Source: Spirochaetales bacterium (GTDB taxonomy: Bacteria; Spirochaetota; Spirochaetia; Sphaerochaetales; Sphaerochaetaceae). Taken from it: a DNA stretch of 7,900 nucleotides. Positions 1-6,332 of the stretch are shown piece by piece. Each line of letters starts with the position of its first letter. Position 1 is the stretch's first letter. Under the pieces are notes generated by a model. That model ran no database searches. It was given only the letters and a program-made list of their open reading frames with translations, and had not been told where the DNA came from. Location: positions 1 through 7,900 of the forward strand of contig JALFCJ010000025.1 in assembly GCA_022771185.1 (NCBI GenBank). The letters run 5' to 3'. The position numbers were made by a program, and so were the translations under genes.

Positions 1-423
1 TTGGGACCGCTGATGGAGAATGTCAGGATGTTGGTCATAGATCCATATACAATGGAAGAGGATGAATTTGACAGTCTCAAAACGGACTTGAATCTAGTAT
101 TGAAGGTGATCAAATATAAGTCGGACAAAAACGCGTTTTGCAGTTATATTAGTAGTGAGGAGAGATTCAAGAAACTTGACGAAGTGACGGCTAAACTGGT
201 CGCGGAGCTTATAAACGTAGATATGGATGGAGAGGATGGCAACGTGTGCAAGGCTATTGAAGATTTGATTAACGACAGCAAGGAAGAAGGAAGAATTGAA
301 GGCGAGGTAAATGCAATCTATAAACTTAGGAGAGACGGCATCCTTAATCTGGATGTTGCTGCAGATAGGCTTGGTCTCAGCTTGGAGGAATATAATAAAA
401 GGGAAGAAAGATTCTTTTCTTAA
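1..423 (+). CDS. Rpn family recombination-promoting nuclease / putative transposase, C-terminal part (cut by window edge)
   Basis: Only the last 140 or so residues are visible, and the frame is open to the left edge, so the true start lies outside. The visible part resembles the C-terminal half of Rpn/PD-(D/E)XK nuclease family proteins, which are common and often multicopy in Clostridia. Residues 10-50 carry the 'LVIDPYTMEEDEFD' and 'LNLVLKVIKYKSDK' pattern. Residues 83-102 have the charged 'CKAIEDLINDSKEEGRIEGE' helix, and residues 108-130 have the closing 'LRRDGILNLDVAADRLGLS' segment that resembles a small helix-turn-helix. Family members are DNA endonucleases linked to RecA-independent recombination. 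The catalytic PD-(D/E)XK core would be in the N-terminal part, so activity cannot be judged here. The gene ends in TAA and converges with the lactate operon. The assignment rests on the recognised C-terminal pattern only. Confidence 0.72.
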   Translation: MGPLMENVRMLVIDPYTMEEDEFDSLKTDLNLVLKVIKYKSDKNAFCSYISSEERFKKLDEVTAKLVAELINVDMDGEDGNVCKAIEDLINDSKEEGRIEGEVNAIYKLRRDGILNLDVAADRLGLSLEEYNKREERFFS

Positions 424-477
424 GAGGGAAAATGTAAAAAACTTGAGGTTTATTAACAGTTCTGGTTATTAAAATGA

Positions 478-507
478 ATGCCCGTAGATACGTATTTCTG
501 CGGGCAT
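478..507. terminator. Strong hairpin after the Rpn-type gene, possible terminator without a U tract
   Basis: Inverted repeat ATGCCCGTAGA (478-488) and TCTGCGGGCAT (497-507) with an 8-nt loop. The stem is 11 bp with one G-T pair. It lies 55 bases after the stop at 423. No T run follows on either strand, so it is not a textbook intrinsic terminator. It could protect the 3' end of the Rpn transcript, act as a bidirectional barrier, or be a short dispersed palindrome. Confidence 0.45.
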
Positions 508-711
508 GCTGATAGAACGAGACTGTCAGGTATCATCTGTCATGAGAAAGATTGCTAGAAATCATAGGGTTCGGTAATGTTCACACACTTTCACCTTGAA
601 AAGATGGTTAAACTCGATAGATAACATTACGTAAAGAAACTCTCTTTCGTCTATGATGGAGTGCCACAACATGATTGTTTTTTTGTTCCATCCGTCAAAT
701 TTATAAATAGT

Positions 712-726
712 TTTCCTATTAGGAAA
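712..726. repeat. Perfect 15-bp palindrome TTTCCTA-T-TAGGAAA
   Basis: Two 7-bp arms around a single central base, in non-coding DNA about 40 bp beyond the lactate operon terminator. Its size suits a dimeric protein binding site, but no promoter or gene start is next to it. The function is unknown and it may be chance in AT-rich DNA. Confidence 0.4.
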
Positions 727-764
727 GACAAGACACTTTACGTTTGACTACTGAGAGTGGCAGG

Positions 765-806
765 AAAAAGGGCTGTCATCAACTTTTTTATTTATTTAAC
801 AGCCCC
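765..806 (-). terminator. Intrinsic terminator of the etfB-etfA-lctD operon
   Basis: Read on the - strand, GGGCTGT (805-799) pairs with ACAGCCC (776-770) across a loop of about 22 nt and is followed directly by a T run (769-765). It begins only 7 bases after the lctD stop codon. This marks lctD as the last gene of the operon. Confidence 0.75.
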
Positions 807-811
807 TTAAT

Positions 812-2200
812 TCAGACAACCTTACCTGGATTAAGAATTCCATTTGGGTCAAATACTTTCTTTATACCTTTCATGATTTCTATTTGTTCTTTTCCAAGAA
901 CTTCATATAAGTACTCTTTTTTATCCAGCCCTATCCCGTGTTCTCCGGATACAAGACCTCCCATCTCACGGCTTTTCTTATACATGAGATCAAAAGCCTT
1001 TTCTTTCTTTTCATTCCATTCTTCATCATTTTTACCGTCTCTGCAGAGATATATGTGGAGGTTGCCGTCTCCTGCATGACCGAAAGAAGGAATTCTAAGA
1101 CCTACTTTCTCGGCTACTTCATGTGTATAAAGGATAAAGTCTGCTACAAGGCTTCTTGGAACGACTACATCACACTCATCCATTAGGTCGGTACTGCCTT
1201 TGATTGCTTCCAAAAATGCACTTCTTGCACTCCATACAGAGGTGCTTCGCTCCTCAGTGTCGATCATGTAAACATCAAGTGCACCAAGTTCAAGGCATAG
1301 GTCTGCTATAGTCTCCATATCATGGGTGACAGCTTCTTTAGTGTTCCCGTCAAAAGTAAGGAGAAGGTAAGCATCGGAGTCATGGGTGGGGAATTTTTTA
1401 CCCAGGTATTCTTCTGCAAATAGAATGACATCCTGACTCATATATTCCACTGCAACAGGCGTCACCTTTGCACCTATTATCTTTGGGACAGCTGAAATCG
1501 CCTCAGCCATAGAATTGAATGGGATAAGCGTGCTTATTGCATACTCTGGTTTCGGGATGATCTTTAGTATGGCTTCTGTAACCACTGCTAGAGTCCCTTC
1601 GCTTCCGATTATCAGGTCCTTGAGGGAGTATCCGCTGGAGTTCTTTACTACCTTACTTCCGAGGTGAAGTATTTCTCCAGTAGGGCGAACTACTGTGAGA
1701 GCTCTGACAGCATCTCTTGTGACGCCATATTTGACAGCTCTCATACCACCTGCATTTGTTGAAATATTACCGCCTATTGTAGCAGACTTCTCACCTGGGT
1801 CAGGACAATATTGATATCCATGGTCGTTGCAGTATGCAGCAAGTTCCATTAGAAGAATACCGGGTTGGACTGTTACCGTCATATTCTTCTCATCCAGCTC
1901 AAGAACCTTGTTCATCAGCGTCGTATCAAGCATAATGCCGCCGTTGGTTGCAACTGATCCCCCTACAAGCCCTGTGCCACTACCTCTCACAACCACTGGA
2001 ATAAGATGTTCATTGGCATATTGCATAATATGTGAAACTTCTTCTGTTGTAAGGACTTTTACTAGAACTTCAGGAATTCCATAAGCTGTACCAAGTTCAT
2101 CGTGGTAATAATCTTCATTTATTTCATCTCCCTTGAATACTCTTCCAGGAAGAATACTTTCAAGTGCTTTTATATCGCTTTGAGCAACTTTATTGAACAT
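812..2200 (-). CDS. lctD: FAD-linked lactate dehydrogenase subunit LctD (GlcD/FAD-oxidase family)
   Basis: A 462-residue cytoplasmic flavoprotein, full length for the GlcD family. The N-terminal PCMH-type FAD domain (about 35-215) shows 'VVVRGSGTGLVGGSV' (69-83), 'PDPGEKSATIGGNISTNAGG' (133-152), 'GVTRD' (159-163) and 'GSEGTLAVVTEA' (199-210). The C-terminal FAD-oxidase domain has 'VVVPRS' (345-350), 'FGHAGDGNLH' (373-382) with the conserved histidines, 'SGEHGIG' (418-424) and the closing 'DPNGILNPGKV'. The family oxidises 2-hydroxy acids such as lactate or glycolate. Co-transcription behind a bifurcating-type EtfB/EtfA points to lactate dehydrogenase of the Acetobacterium LctBCD kind. ATG lies one base after the etfA stop, with AAGAGG about 8 nt upstream. 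The exact substrate (D- or L-lactate, glycolate, another 2-hydroxy acid) is inferred from context. Confidence 0.88.
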   Translation of the reverse strand: MFNKVAQSDIKALESILPGRVFKGDEINEDYYHDELGTAYGIPEVLVKVLTTEEVSHIMQYANEHLIPVVVRGSGTGLVGGSVATNGGIMLDTTLMNKVLELDEKNMTVTVQPGILLMELAAYCNDHGYQYCPDPGEKSATIGGNISTNAGGMRAVKYGVTRDAVRALTVVRPTGEILHLGSKVVKNSSGYSLKDLIIGSEGTLAVVTEAILKIIPKPEYAISTLIPFNSMAEAISAVPKIIGAKVTPVAVEYMSQDVILFAEEYLGKKFPTHDSDAYLLLTFDGNTKEAVTHDMETIADLCLELGALDVYMIDTEERSTSVWSARSAFLEAIKGSTDLMDECDVVVPRSLVADFILYTHEVAEKVGLRIPSFGHAGDGNLHIYLCRDGKNDEEWNEKKEKAFDLMYKKSREMGGLVSGEHGIGLDKKEYLYEVLGKEQIEIMKGIKKVFDPNGILNPGKVV

Positions 2201-2201
2201 A

Positions 2202-3383
2202 TTATGCCTCTTTCTTTATTTTCTTCATAAGCATTGGAAGAATTTCATACCAATCTCCTACAAAACCATAAGTGGAGACTCCGAAAATAGGAGCGTTGGG
2301 GTCGTTGTTGATTGCAATGATGCAATCCGATCCCTTCATTCCAGCTACTGTCTGGACTGCACCGCTGACTCCGATGGATACAAGGAGTTTTGGTTTGACA
2401 GTCCTACCTGAGAGTCCGATTTGATGTTTTGCATCAAACCATCCGTTTTCAACTAACGGCCTTGTGCATGCCATAGTTGCGCCAAGAGACGCTGCAAACT
2501 CCTGTATTCTATCTAAGTCAGCCTTCGATTTCACACCACGTCCAACCTGGACTATGATGTCTGCTTCAGAAATATCTACATCCACCGGTTTTTCTTCGAT
2601 ATTTAGTATCTCAGCATGGGAAGTAAGCATTGGTTTTGTCACTTCCATAACCTTTGGATTTCCACTTATTTCTTTTCTTTCCGGTTTTGAGAATATCTTA
2701 TACCTGACAGTGCAGAACTGAGGACGATGATTTGGTGTCATGATTCTTGCCATGATGTTACCGCCAAAGGCAGGCCTTATCTGCACTAGGTCTGTGTCTT
2801 TTGTCATTTCCAAGGCTGTACAGTCGGCAGTAAGGCCAGTTTCTATTCTTGCAGCGACTCTTGGAGCTAGTGAACGCCCGATATTTGTAGCACCGACAAG
2901 AATTGAAGAAGGTTTTATCTTCCTGATGAAGTCTTCAAAAACATTAGCATATGGCTCGATCAAAAAGTTTTCTAAGCCCGGATCATCATATACATAGACT
3001 TCATCCGCTCCATAACAAAAGAGTTCCTTTGATTGTGCTGTTATTCCGCTTCCTATCATCAAAGCCATCACTTTGTGTCCATTTACATCGGCCAGTTCCT
3101 TTGCCTTTCCAAGGAGTTCAAATGTGATGTTATGGATTTTTCCTTTAAAGTGCTCGCAGAATACGACAACGCCGTTCCACTGGCTTTTATCAATGGTGTT
3201 TACTTTTTCTTCTTCAAAGGTAATCGCACCTTCTCCGTTTTTGACGCAGAGCTTACAGCTTTTGCATCCCATTCCTATGGACAACTCTTTACCGTCATAA
3301 GATATGGCTCCAAATGGACATAATTTCTGAAGCTTCTCACCCAAGATAGGGGTTATTTTATCTTTATGTACTATAAGTCCCAT
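2202..3383 (-). CDS. etfA: Electron transfer flavoprotein alpha subunit with N-terminal [4Fe-4S] ferredoxin-like domain (LctC type)
   Basis: 393 residues, longer than the roughly 320-340 of plain EtfA because of an N-terminal iron-sulfur domain. Its cysteines are C22 (in 'LCPFGAI') and C40, C43, C46 (in 'CKSCKLC'), enough for one [4Fe-4S] cluster. The ETF alpha N-terminal domain spans about 70-230, with 'GATNIGRSLAPRVAARI' (164-180) and 'GLTADCT' (183-189). The FAD-binding C-terminal domain has 'GRGVKSKADL' (281-290), 'QIGLSGRTVKPKLLVSIGVS' (321-340), 'GAVQTVAGMKGS' (341-352) and 'AINNDPNAPIF' (357-367). With EtfB it should carry two FADs and pass electrons between NAD(H), ferredoxin and LctD. 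The start ATG follows the etfB stop after one base and has a strong AGGGAGG site. The family also serves butyryl-CoA and caffeyl-CoA dehydrogenases; the neighbouring lctD argues for lactate. Confidence 0.93.
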   Translation of the reverse strand: MGLIVHKDKITPILGEKLQKLCPFGAISYDGKELSIGMGCKSCKLCVKNGEGAITFEEEKVNTIDKSQWNGVVVFCEHFKGKIHNITFELLGKAKELADVNGHKVMALMIGSGITAQSKELFCYGADEVYVYDDPGLENFLIEPYANVFEDFIRKIKPSSILVGATNIGRSLAPRVAARIETGLTADCTALEMTKDTDLVQIRPAFGGNIMARIMTPNHRPQFCTVRYKIFSKPERKEISGNPKVMEVTKPMLTSHAEILNIEEKPVDVDISEADIIVQVGRGVKSKADLDRIQEFAASLGATMACTRPLVENGWFDAKHQIGLSGRTVKPKLLVSIGVSGAVQTVAGMKGSDCIIAINNDPNAPIFGVSTYGFVGDWYEILPMLMKKIKKEA

Positions 3384-3384
3384 A

Positions 3385-4185
3385 TTAAGCCTCCCTTATG
3401 AATTTCTTCTCTGAAAGAATGGAGAAAAGATTCTCCGCCAGCTCATTACTGTTACCGTTAAAAACTTGGGAGTTGTGGTTTCTTTCAGGAGGAAATACCT
3501 TCTGTACTTGTGTCGGAGAGCCTTTTAGACCATATCGATATATGTTTTGGTCCTCGTAATCGGCAAATGTCAGTGTCTTTATCAAGTCTTCTTTCATATT
3601 CTTCTTTCTCTTGTATGAAGGAAGACGAGGTGTATTTATATCGCTGTCTGTACATAAGAGACAAGGAAGCTGAATCTTCTCTGTTATGATTAAGTTTTCT
3701 TGAAGAGCCTTCACAGTGACATTTGATTCATCGATTTCAATTATCTCCATCACATTTGATAAGTGAGGGATCCCAAGGTGTTCCGCCACTTCCGCCCCCA
3801 CCTGGGCAGTATCGCCGTCAGTTGTCTGCTTTCCGCAAAGAATAAGGTCATAAGAACCGAATCTTTTGATCCCTTGGCTTATTGTGTAGCTTGTAGCCAA
3901 CACATCCGCTCCGCCAAATACTCTGTCAGATAGTAGAACTCCTTCGTCGCATCCCATCCAAATACATTCGTTCAATACTTCTTTTGCCTGTGGAGGTCCC
4001 ATGGTTACGACTTTGACAGATGCTTCCTTTTGGTCTTTGATAGATAATGCGACTTCCAGTGCATTTAGATCATATGGATTTAGTTTGTTTCCTGTTTTCG
4101 GCCTGATCAAAAGACCGGTCTTGTCATCTACCTTTACATTGTTTGAGCCAGGTACCTGTTTGACACATACAATAATATTTATCAT
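3385..4185 (-). CDS. etfB: Electron transfer flavoprotein beta subunit, bifurcating type (LctB type)
   Basis: 266 residues, normal for EtfB. It starts 'MINIIVCVKQVPG', as usual for the family, then has 'NPYDLNALEVAL' (36-47), 'FGGADVLATSYTI' (90-102) and the signature 'CGKQTTDGDTAQVGAE' (117-132). The DGDTAQVG stretch is the form seen in bifurcating ETFs, where this subunit binds FAD and meets NAD(H), rather than the AMP-binding form of mitochondrial-type ETFs. It is the first gene of the operon and pairs with EtfA downstream. Its ATG overlaps the stop of the galM remnant as ATGA, and its ribosome binding site (AAGGAAGG) lies in the last codons of that remnant. I see no regulator beside it, unlike operons in which a GntR-type regulator precedes the first gene. 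Confidence 0.93.
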   Translation of the reverse strand: MINIIVCVKQVPGSNNVKVDDKTGLLIRPKTGNKLNPYDLNALEVALSIKDQKEASVKVVTMGPPQAKEVLNECIWMGCDEGVLLSDRVFGGADVLATSYTISQGIKRFGSYDLILCGKQTTDGDTAQVGAEVAEHLGIPHLSNVMEIIEIDESNVTVKALQENLIITEKIQLPCLLCTDSDINTPRLPSYKRKKNMKEDLIKTLTFADYEDQNIYRYGLKGSPTQVQKVFPPERNHNSQVFNGNSNELAENLFSILSEKKFIREA

Positions 4186-4479
4186 TTTCCTTCCTTTTGT
4201 TTGCTGAATCTGAACTCTGTTCTGTTTATAAAGTGTTGGTTTTTATCGAATAGAGGCTTTCTAAAACCCTCTACATTGACAGCATTCGCCACATATTGTG
4301 TTTCAAAACAGATTCCATCGTTTTTATTATAACCCCTTTTATTTTTCCCGCTATTGGTATTTAGATGGTTTCCAAAGTATACGACAACTGCGTCCATATT
4401 GGTAAACACATCCATCTTTAAGTCGTTCTTACCGGCAAAAAGAGTTGCAACATGTTTGTTAAAAGTTTCATTTTTTAAT
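4182..4479 (-). pseudogene. galM: Aldose 1-epimerase (galactose mutarotase) C-terminal remnant
   Basis: The open frame runs from just after an in-frame TGA (4480-4482) to the stop overlapping etfB, about 98 codons. The product ends like GalM: 'VATLFAGKNDLKMDVFTNMD', then 'AVVVYFGNHL', 'GICFETQYVANAVN' and the final 'TEFRFSKQ'. These correspond to the family's 'YT..PAVQVYTGN', 'GFCLETQHFPDAPN' and 'YRSTTVYRFS' blocks. About 250 N-terminal residues, including most catalytic positions, are missing, and no continuation shows in the other frames upstream. An internal ATG at 4415 has no ribosome binding site. It is probably non-functional as protein, but its last codons supply the ribosome binding site of etfB. 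Before truncation galM may have been the gene upstream of the lactate operon. The homology is by pattern recognition. Confidence 0.7.
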
Positions 4480-4494
4480 CAGATAAAATCAGAT
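4477..4494. repeat. AATCAGAT direct repeat at the galM breakpoint
   Basis: AATCAGAT occurs at 4477-4484 and 4487-4494, with a start-to-start spacing of 10 bp. It lies exactly where homology to aldose epimerase ends. It may be a scar of the rearrangement or chance. Confidence 0.35.
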
Positions 4495-4498
4495 GAAT

Positions 4499-4526
4499 AG
4501 TATATTGGGGGAAAACTGTTTGTTAG
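4499..4526 (-). promoter_or_regulatory. Possible promoter for the lactate operon
   Basis: On the - strand, CTAACA (4526-4521) and TATACT (4504-4499) are 16 bp apart, a fair but not strong sigma-70-like match. It would give an untranslated leader of about 310 nt running through the galM remnant to etfB. No better candidate was found closer to etfB. Confidence 0.22.
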
Positions 4527-4629
4527 CGAAGAAAACTAAGTCGTTGATTTTTTTTGCTCAATACTGATTTACATGTAGTCATGGATAATAAAATGGAGTT
4601 TTTGATGATGGGAGTAATCTAATCAGCCT

Positions 4630-4647
4630 CTATCTAAAATAAGATAG
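4630..4647. promoter_or_regulatory. Dyad CTATCT-N6-AGATAG, possible operator
   Basis: The two perfect 6-bp arms are separated by AAAATA. The core TATCTAAAATAAGA recurs exactly 190 bp downstream (4821-4834), where it overlaps the spacer and -35 zone of the predicted promoter of the COG2865-type gene. The right arm of that second copy is degenerate (AGAAAA). Paired sites of this kind suit a dimeric DNA-binding regulator, but no binding protein is identified. Confidence 0.4.
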
Positions 4648-4771
4648 TTATTCAGGATAACAAAGCCATATTATATGCTTAATTATTTGTAATAAAATGA
4701 TTAATGAATTCAATATGTTAGATATTCAAGTACAGATAATTATTTTTGTTTCCATGATATTCGCCTACTGA

Positions 4772-4798
4772 AAACTCGATAAACTCGATAAACTCGAT
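4772..4798. repeat. Three tandem copies of AAACTCGAT
   Basis: Exact 9-bp units at 4772-4780, 4781-4789 and 4790-4798, followed by AG. The array ends about 22 bp before the predicted -35 zone of the COG2865-type gene. The same word, extended to TAAACTCGATAG, is found once more at 609-620. The location just upstream of a promoter suggests a protein binding array, though a simple slippage repeat is possible. Confidence 0.7.
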
Positions 4799-4819
4799 AG
4801 CTTATATTTGTTGAAAGTT

Positions 4820-4848
4820 TTATCTAAAATAAGAAAATAATTTATAAT
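4820..4848 (+). promoter_or_regulatory. Likely promoter of the COG2865-type gene
   Basis: A perfect TATAAT (4843-4848) is preceded after 17 bp by the weak -35 TTATCT (4820-4825). Transcription would start near 4855, about 20 nt before the ATG. The weak -35 lies inside the second TATCTAAAATAAGA copy, with the AAACTCGAT triplet just upstream, so regulation by a bound protein is plausible. Confidence 0.45.
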
Positions 4849-4874
4849 ATAAATAGCTTAGTTCTGGAGGAGTT

Positions 4875-6332
4875 ATGGCTATATTGATCAACTTTGATGA
4901 ATGTATAAAGGGAAAGACTATAGGACCGGAAAGAATCGAGTTTTTCTATGATTATTATCCTGATGAGGTAATTCGTACCATTTGTGCTTTTGCAAATGAT
5001 ATTGATAACGTTGGAGGTGGATATATAGTCATCGGAGTTGAAGAAGAAAATGGTTGTCCTAAAATGCCTATTAAGGGAATAGAGAAGCACAGAATCGATG
5101 GAATTTTGAAAAAACTCCATAATCATTGTCATTTTATTGAGCCATTGTATGAGCCTGTAGTAGAACCAGTATTCTTTAAAAACGTTTGGCTCATACTAAT
5201 ATGGGTCTCTGGTGGTTTTGGTCGTCCATATAAGTGTCCTAAAGAAGTGACAAGAAACCAAAGTATAAAGCAGTATTACATAAGAAAGTTCTCCAGCACT
5301 GTAGTTGCTGATAGAAATAAAGAGAAAGAACTCTTTTATGTTTCGTCTAATATCCCTTTCGATGATAGAGAGAACCTAGCTTCTGATATTTCTGACCTAA
5401 GTATAAATTTGATGATGGAACATCTTAAGGCTATAGGAAGTGATCTCTACGGCTTATCCTCAAATAAAGACTTACTCACTTTGGCTCGTGATATGCTGCT
5501 TGTGGGTGGTAGTGAAGAGTGCTTAAGACCAAGAAATGTAGGCCTATTAATGTTTTCTGATAACATTGATAAGTATTTTAGAAATGCTCGTATAGAGGTC
5601 GTAGACATCCCTGTGGCGACAGGGGAAGGAATGACCGAAAAGATATTCACAGGACCTATCCAATACCAATTGAAATATGCTCTCGATTATATAAAAAGCT
5701 ATGTGATAGCAGAGAAAGTATTTAAACTCGACGATATACCTGAGGCAAAAAGAGTATACAACTATCCTTACAAAGCAATAGAAGAGATACTGGCAAATGC
5801 TGTTTATCATAGATCCTATCAAATTCAGGAACCGATAACTGTCAGAATAACTCCAGAATGTATGGAGATTACGAGTTTCCCAGGTTTTGATCGTAGTATT
5901 ACGGATAAAAATATAAGTGATTATGATTTCAGAGCACGTGTTTATAGAAACAGACGTATCGGTGACTTTTTGAAAGAGCTGCATTTGATCGAAGGAAGAA
6001 ACACTGGCTTTCCTAATGCATTGAATGCCTTAATGGAGAATGGTAGTGATAAGTTTATTGTTGAGATGGATGAAGATAGGCAGTACTTATCTGTCATTAT
6101 CCCAGTGCACCCAGCATTCCTGACAAGAAAGAAAAAGGCTGTGGATGATTATGATAATAAGATTCTCTCATTGTTGGGAGAAGCATCCATGACTATAACA
6201 GGTATTTCAAAGGCGCTTGGATATAAAGGAATTACTAAAAAATTAAGAATCTCACGAGATATGCTTGTTATGGAAGACAGAATTGAAAAGCGAATAGAAG
6301 GTGGAGACATAGTATATAAGACAATAAAGTAA
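4875..6332 (+). CDS. AlbA_2 (Schlafen-like) domain and GHKL-type ATP-binding protein, COG2865-like putative transcriptional regulator
   Basis: 485 residues, full length for this group. The ATG has GGAGGAG directly upstream. Residues about 15-165 look like the AlbA_2/Schlafen-like nucleic-acid-binding domain: 'TICAFANDIDNVGGGYIVIG' (35-54) is its hallmark. A middle segment (about 195-290) includes 'RNVGLLMFSDN' (220-230). The ATPase-like part has the N-box 'AIEEILANAVYHRSY' (301-315) and the later 'RNRRIGDFLKELHLIEGRNT' (358-377), then GFP. A C-terminal winged-helix-like segment (about 425-485) includes 'MTITGISKALGY'. COG2865 proteins are predicted regulators or helicase-related proteins, and few have a known function. 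The gene sits in a regulatory region with iterated motifs and faces a second, truncated relative. No transmembrane segment or signal peptide is seen. A role in autoregulation or defence is speculation. Confidence 0.85.
   Translation: MAILINFDECIKGKTIGPERIEFFYDYYPDEVIRTICAFANDIDNVGGGYIVIGVEEENGCPKMPIKGIEKHRIDGILKKLHNHCHFIEPLYEPVVEPVFFKNVWLILIWVSGGFGRPYKCPKEVTRNQSIKQYYIRKFSSTVVADRNKEKELFYVSSNIPFDDRENLASDISDLSINLMMEHLKAIGSDLYGLSSNKDLLTLARDMLLVGGSEECLRPRNVGLLMFSDNIDKYFRNARIEVVDIPVATGEGMTEKIFTGPIQYQLKYALDYIKSYVIAEKVFKLDDIPEAKRVYNYPYKAIEEILANAVYHRSYQIQEPITVRITPECMEITSFPGFDRSITDKNISDYDFRARVYRNRRIGDFLKELHLIEGRNTGFPNALNALMENGSDKFIVEMDEDRQYLSVIIPVHPAFLTRKKKAVDDYDNKILSLLGEASMTITGISKALGYKGITKKLRISRDMLVMEDRIEKRIEGGDIVYKTIK

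Larger units (their letters stand above)
424..764. other. Non-coding stretch between the Rpn-type gene and the lactate operon
   Basis: I find no credible gene in this stretch. It holds a weak hairpin at 450-472 (TTATTAAC / GTTATTAA, one mismatch), a strong hairpin at 478-507 and a GTAATGTT site at 574-581. It also holds AAACTCGATAG at 610-620, followed at once by AACATTACGTAA at 623-634, and a 15-bp palindrome at 712-726. The two motifs at 610-634 recur near the COG2865-type genes at 4772-4800 and 6544-6599, so this segment may be a relic of, or share a regulator with, that region. Confidence 0.6.
4480..4874. other. AT-rich intergenic region between the galM remnant and the COG2865-type gene
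   Basis: About 395 bp without a credible gene and much richer in A+T than the lactate operon. It separates the divergent lactate operon from the + strand COG2865-type gene, so both promoters should be here. It contains a dyad at 4630-4647, the 14-bp repeat TATCTAAAATAAGA (4631-4644 and 4821-4834), a 9-bp tandem triplet (4772-4798) and a likely -10 box at 4843-4848. Confidence 0.6.

Noticed and set aside
581..608. Possible second copy of the IS left-end hairpin near TTCACCTTGAAAAGATGG
   Set aside because: It has only a loose resemblance to the 7589-7610 hairpin. The arms do not pair well and no tnpB follows.
4581..4622. Small open frame of 13 codons on the + strand in the AT-rich intergenic region
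   Set aside because: It has no ribosome binding site, is very short, and shows no sign of a leader-peptide or attenuator structure.
4842..5132. Open frame on the - strand across the start of the COG2865-type gene
   Set aside because: It is antisense to a well-supported gene with its own ribosome binding site, and the low-complexity translation resembles no family.
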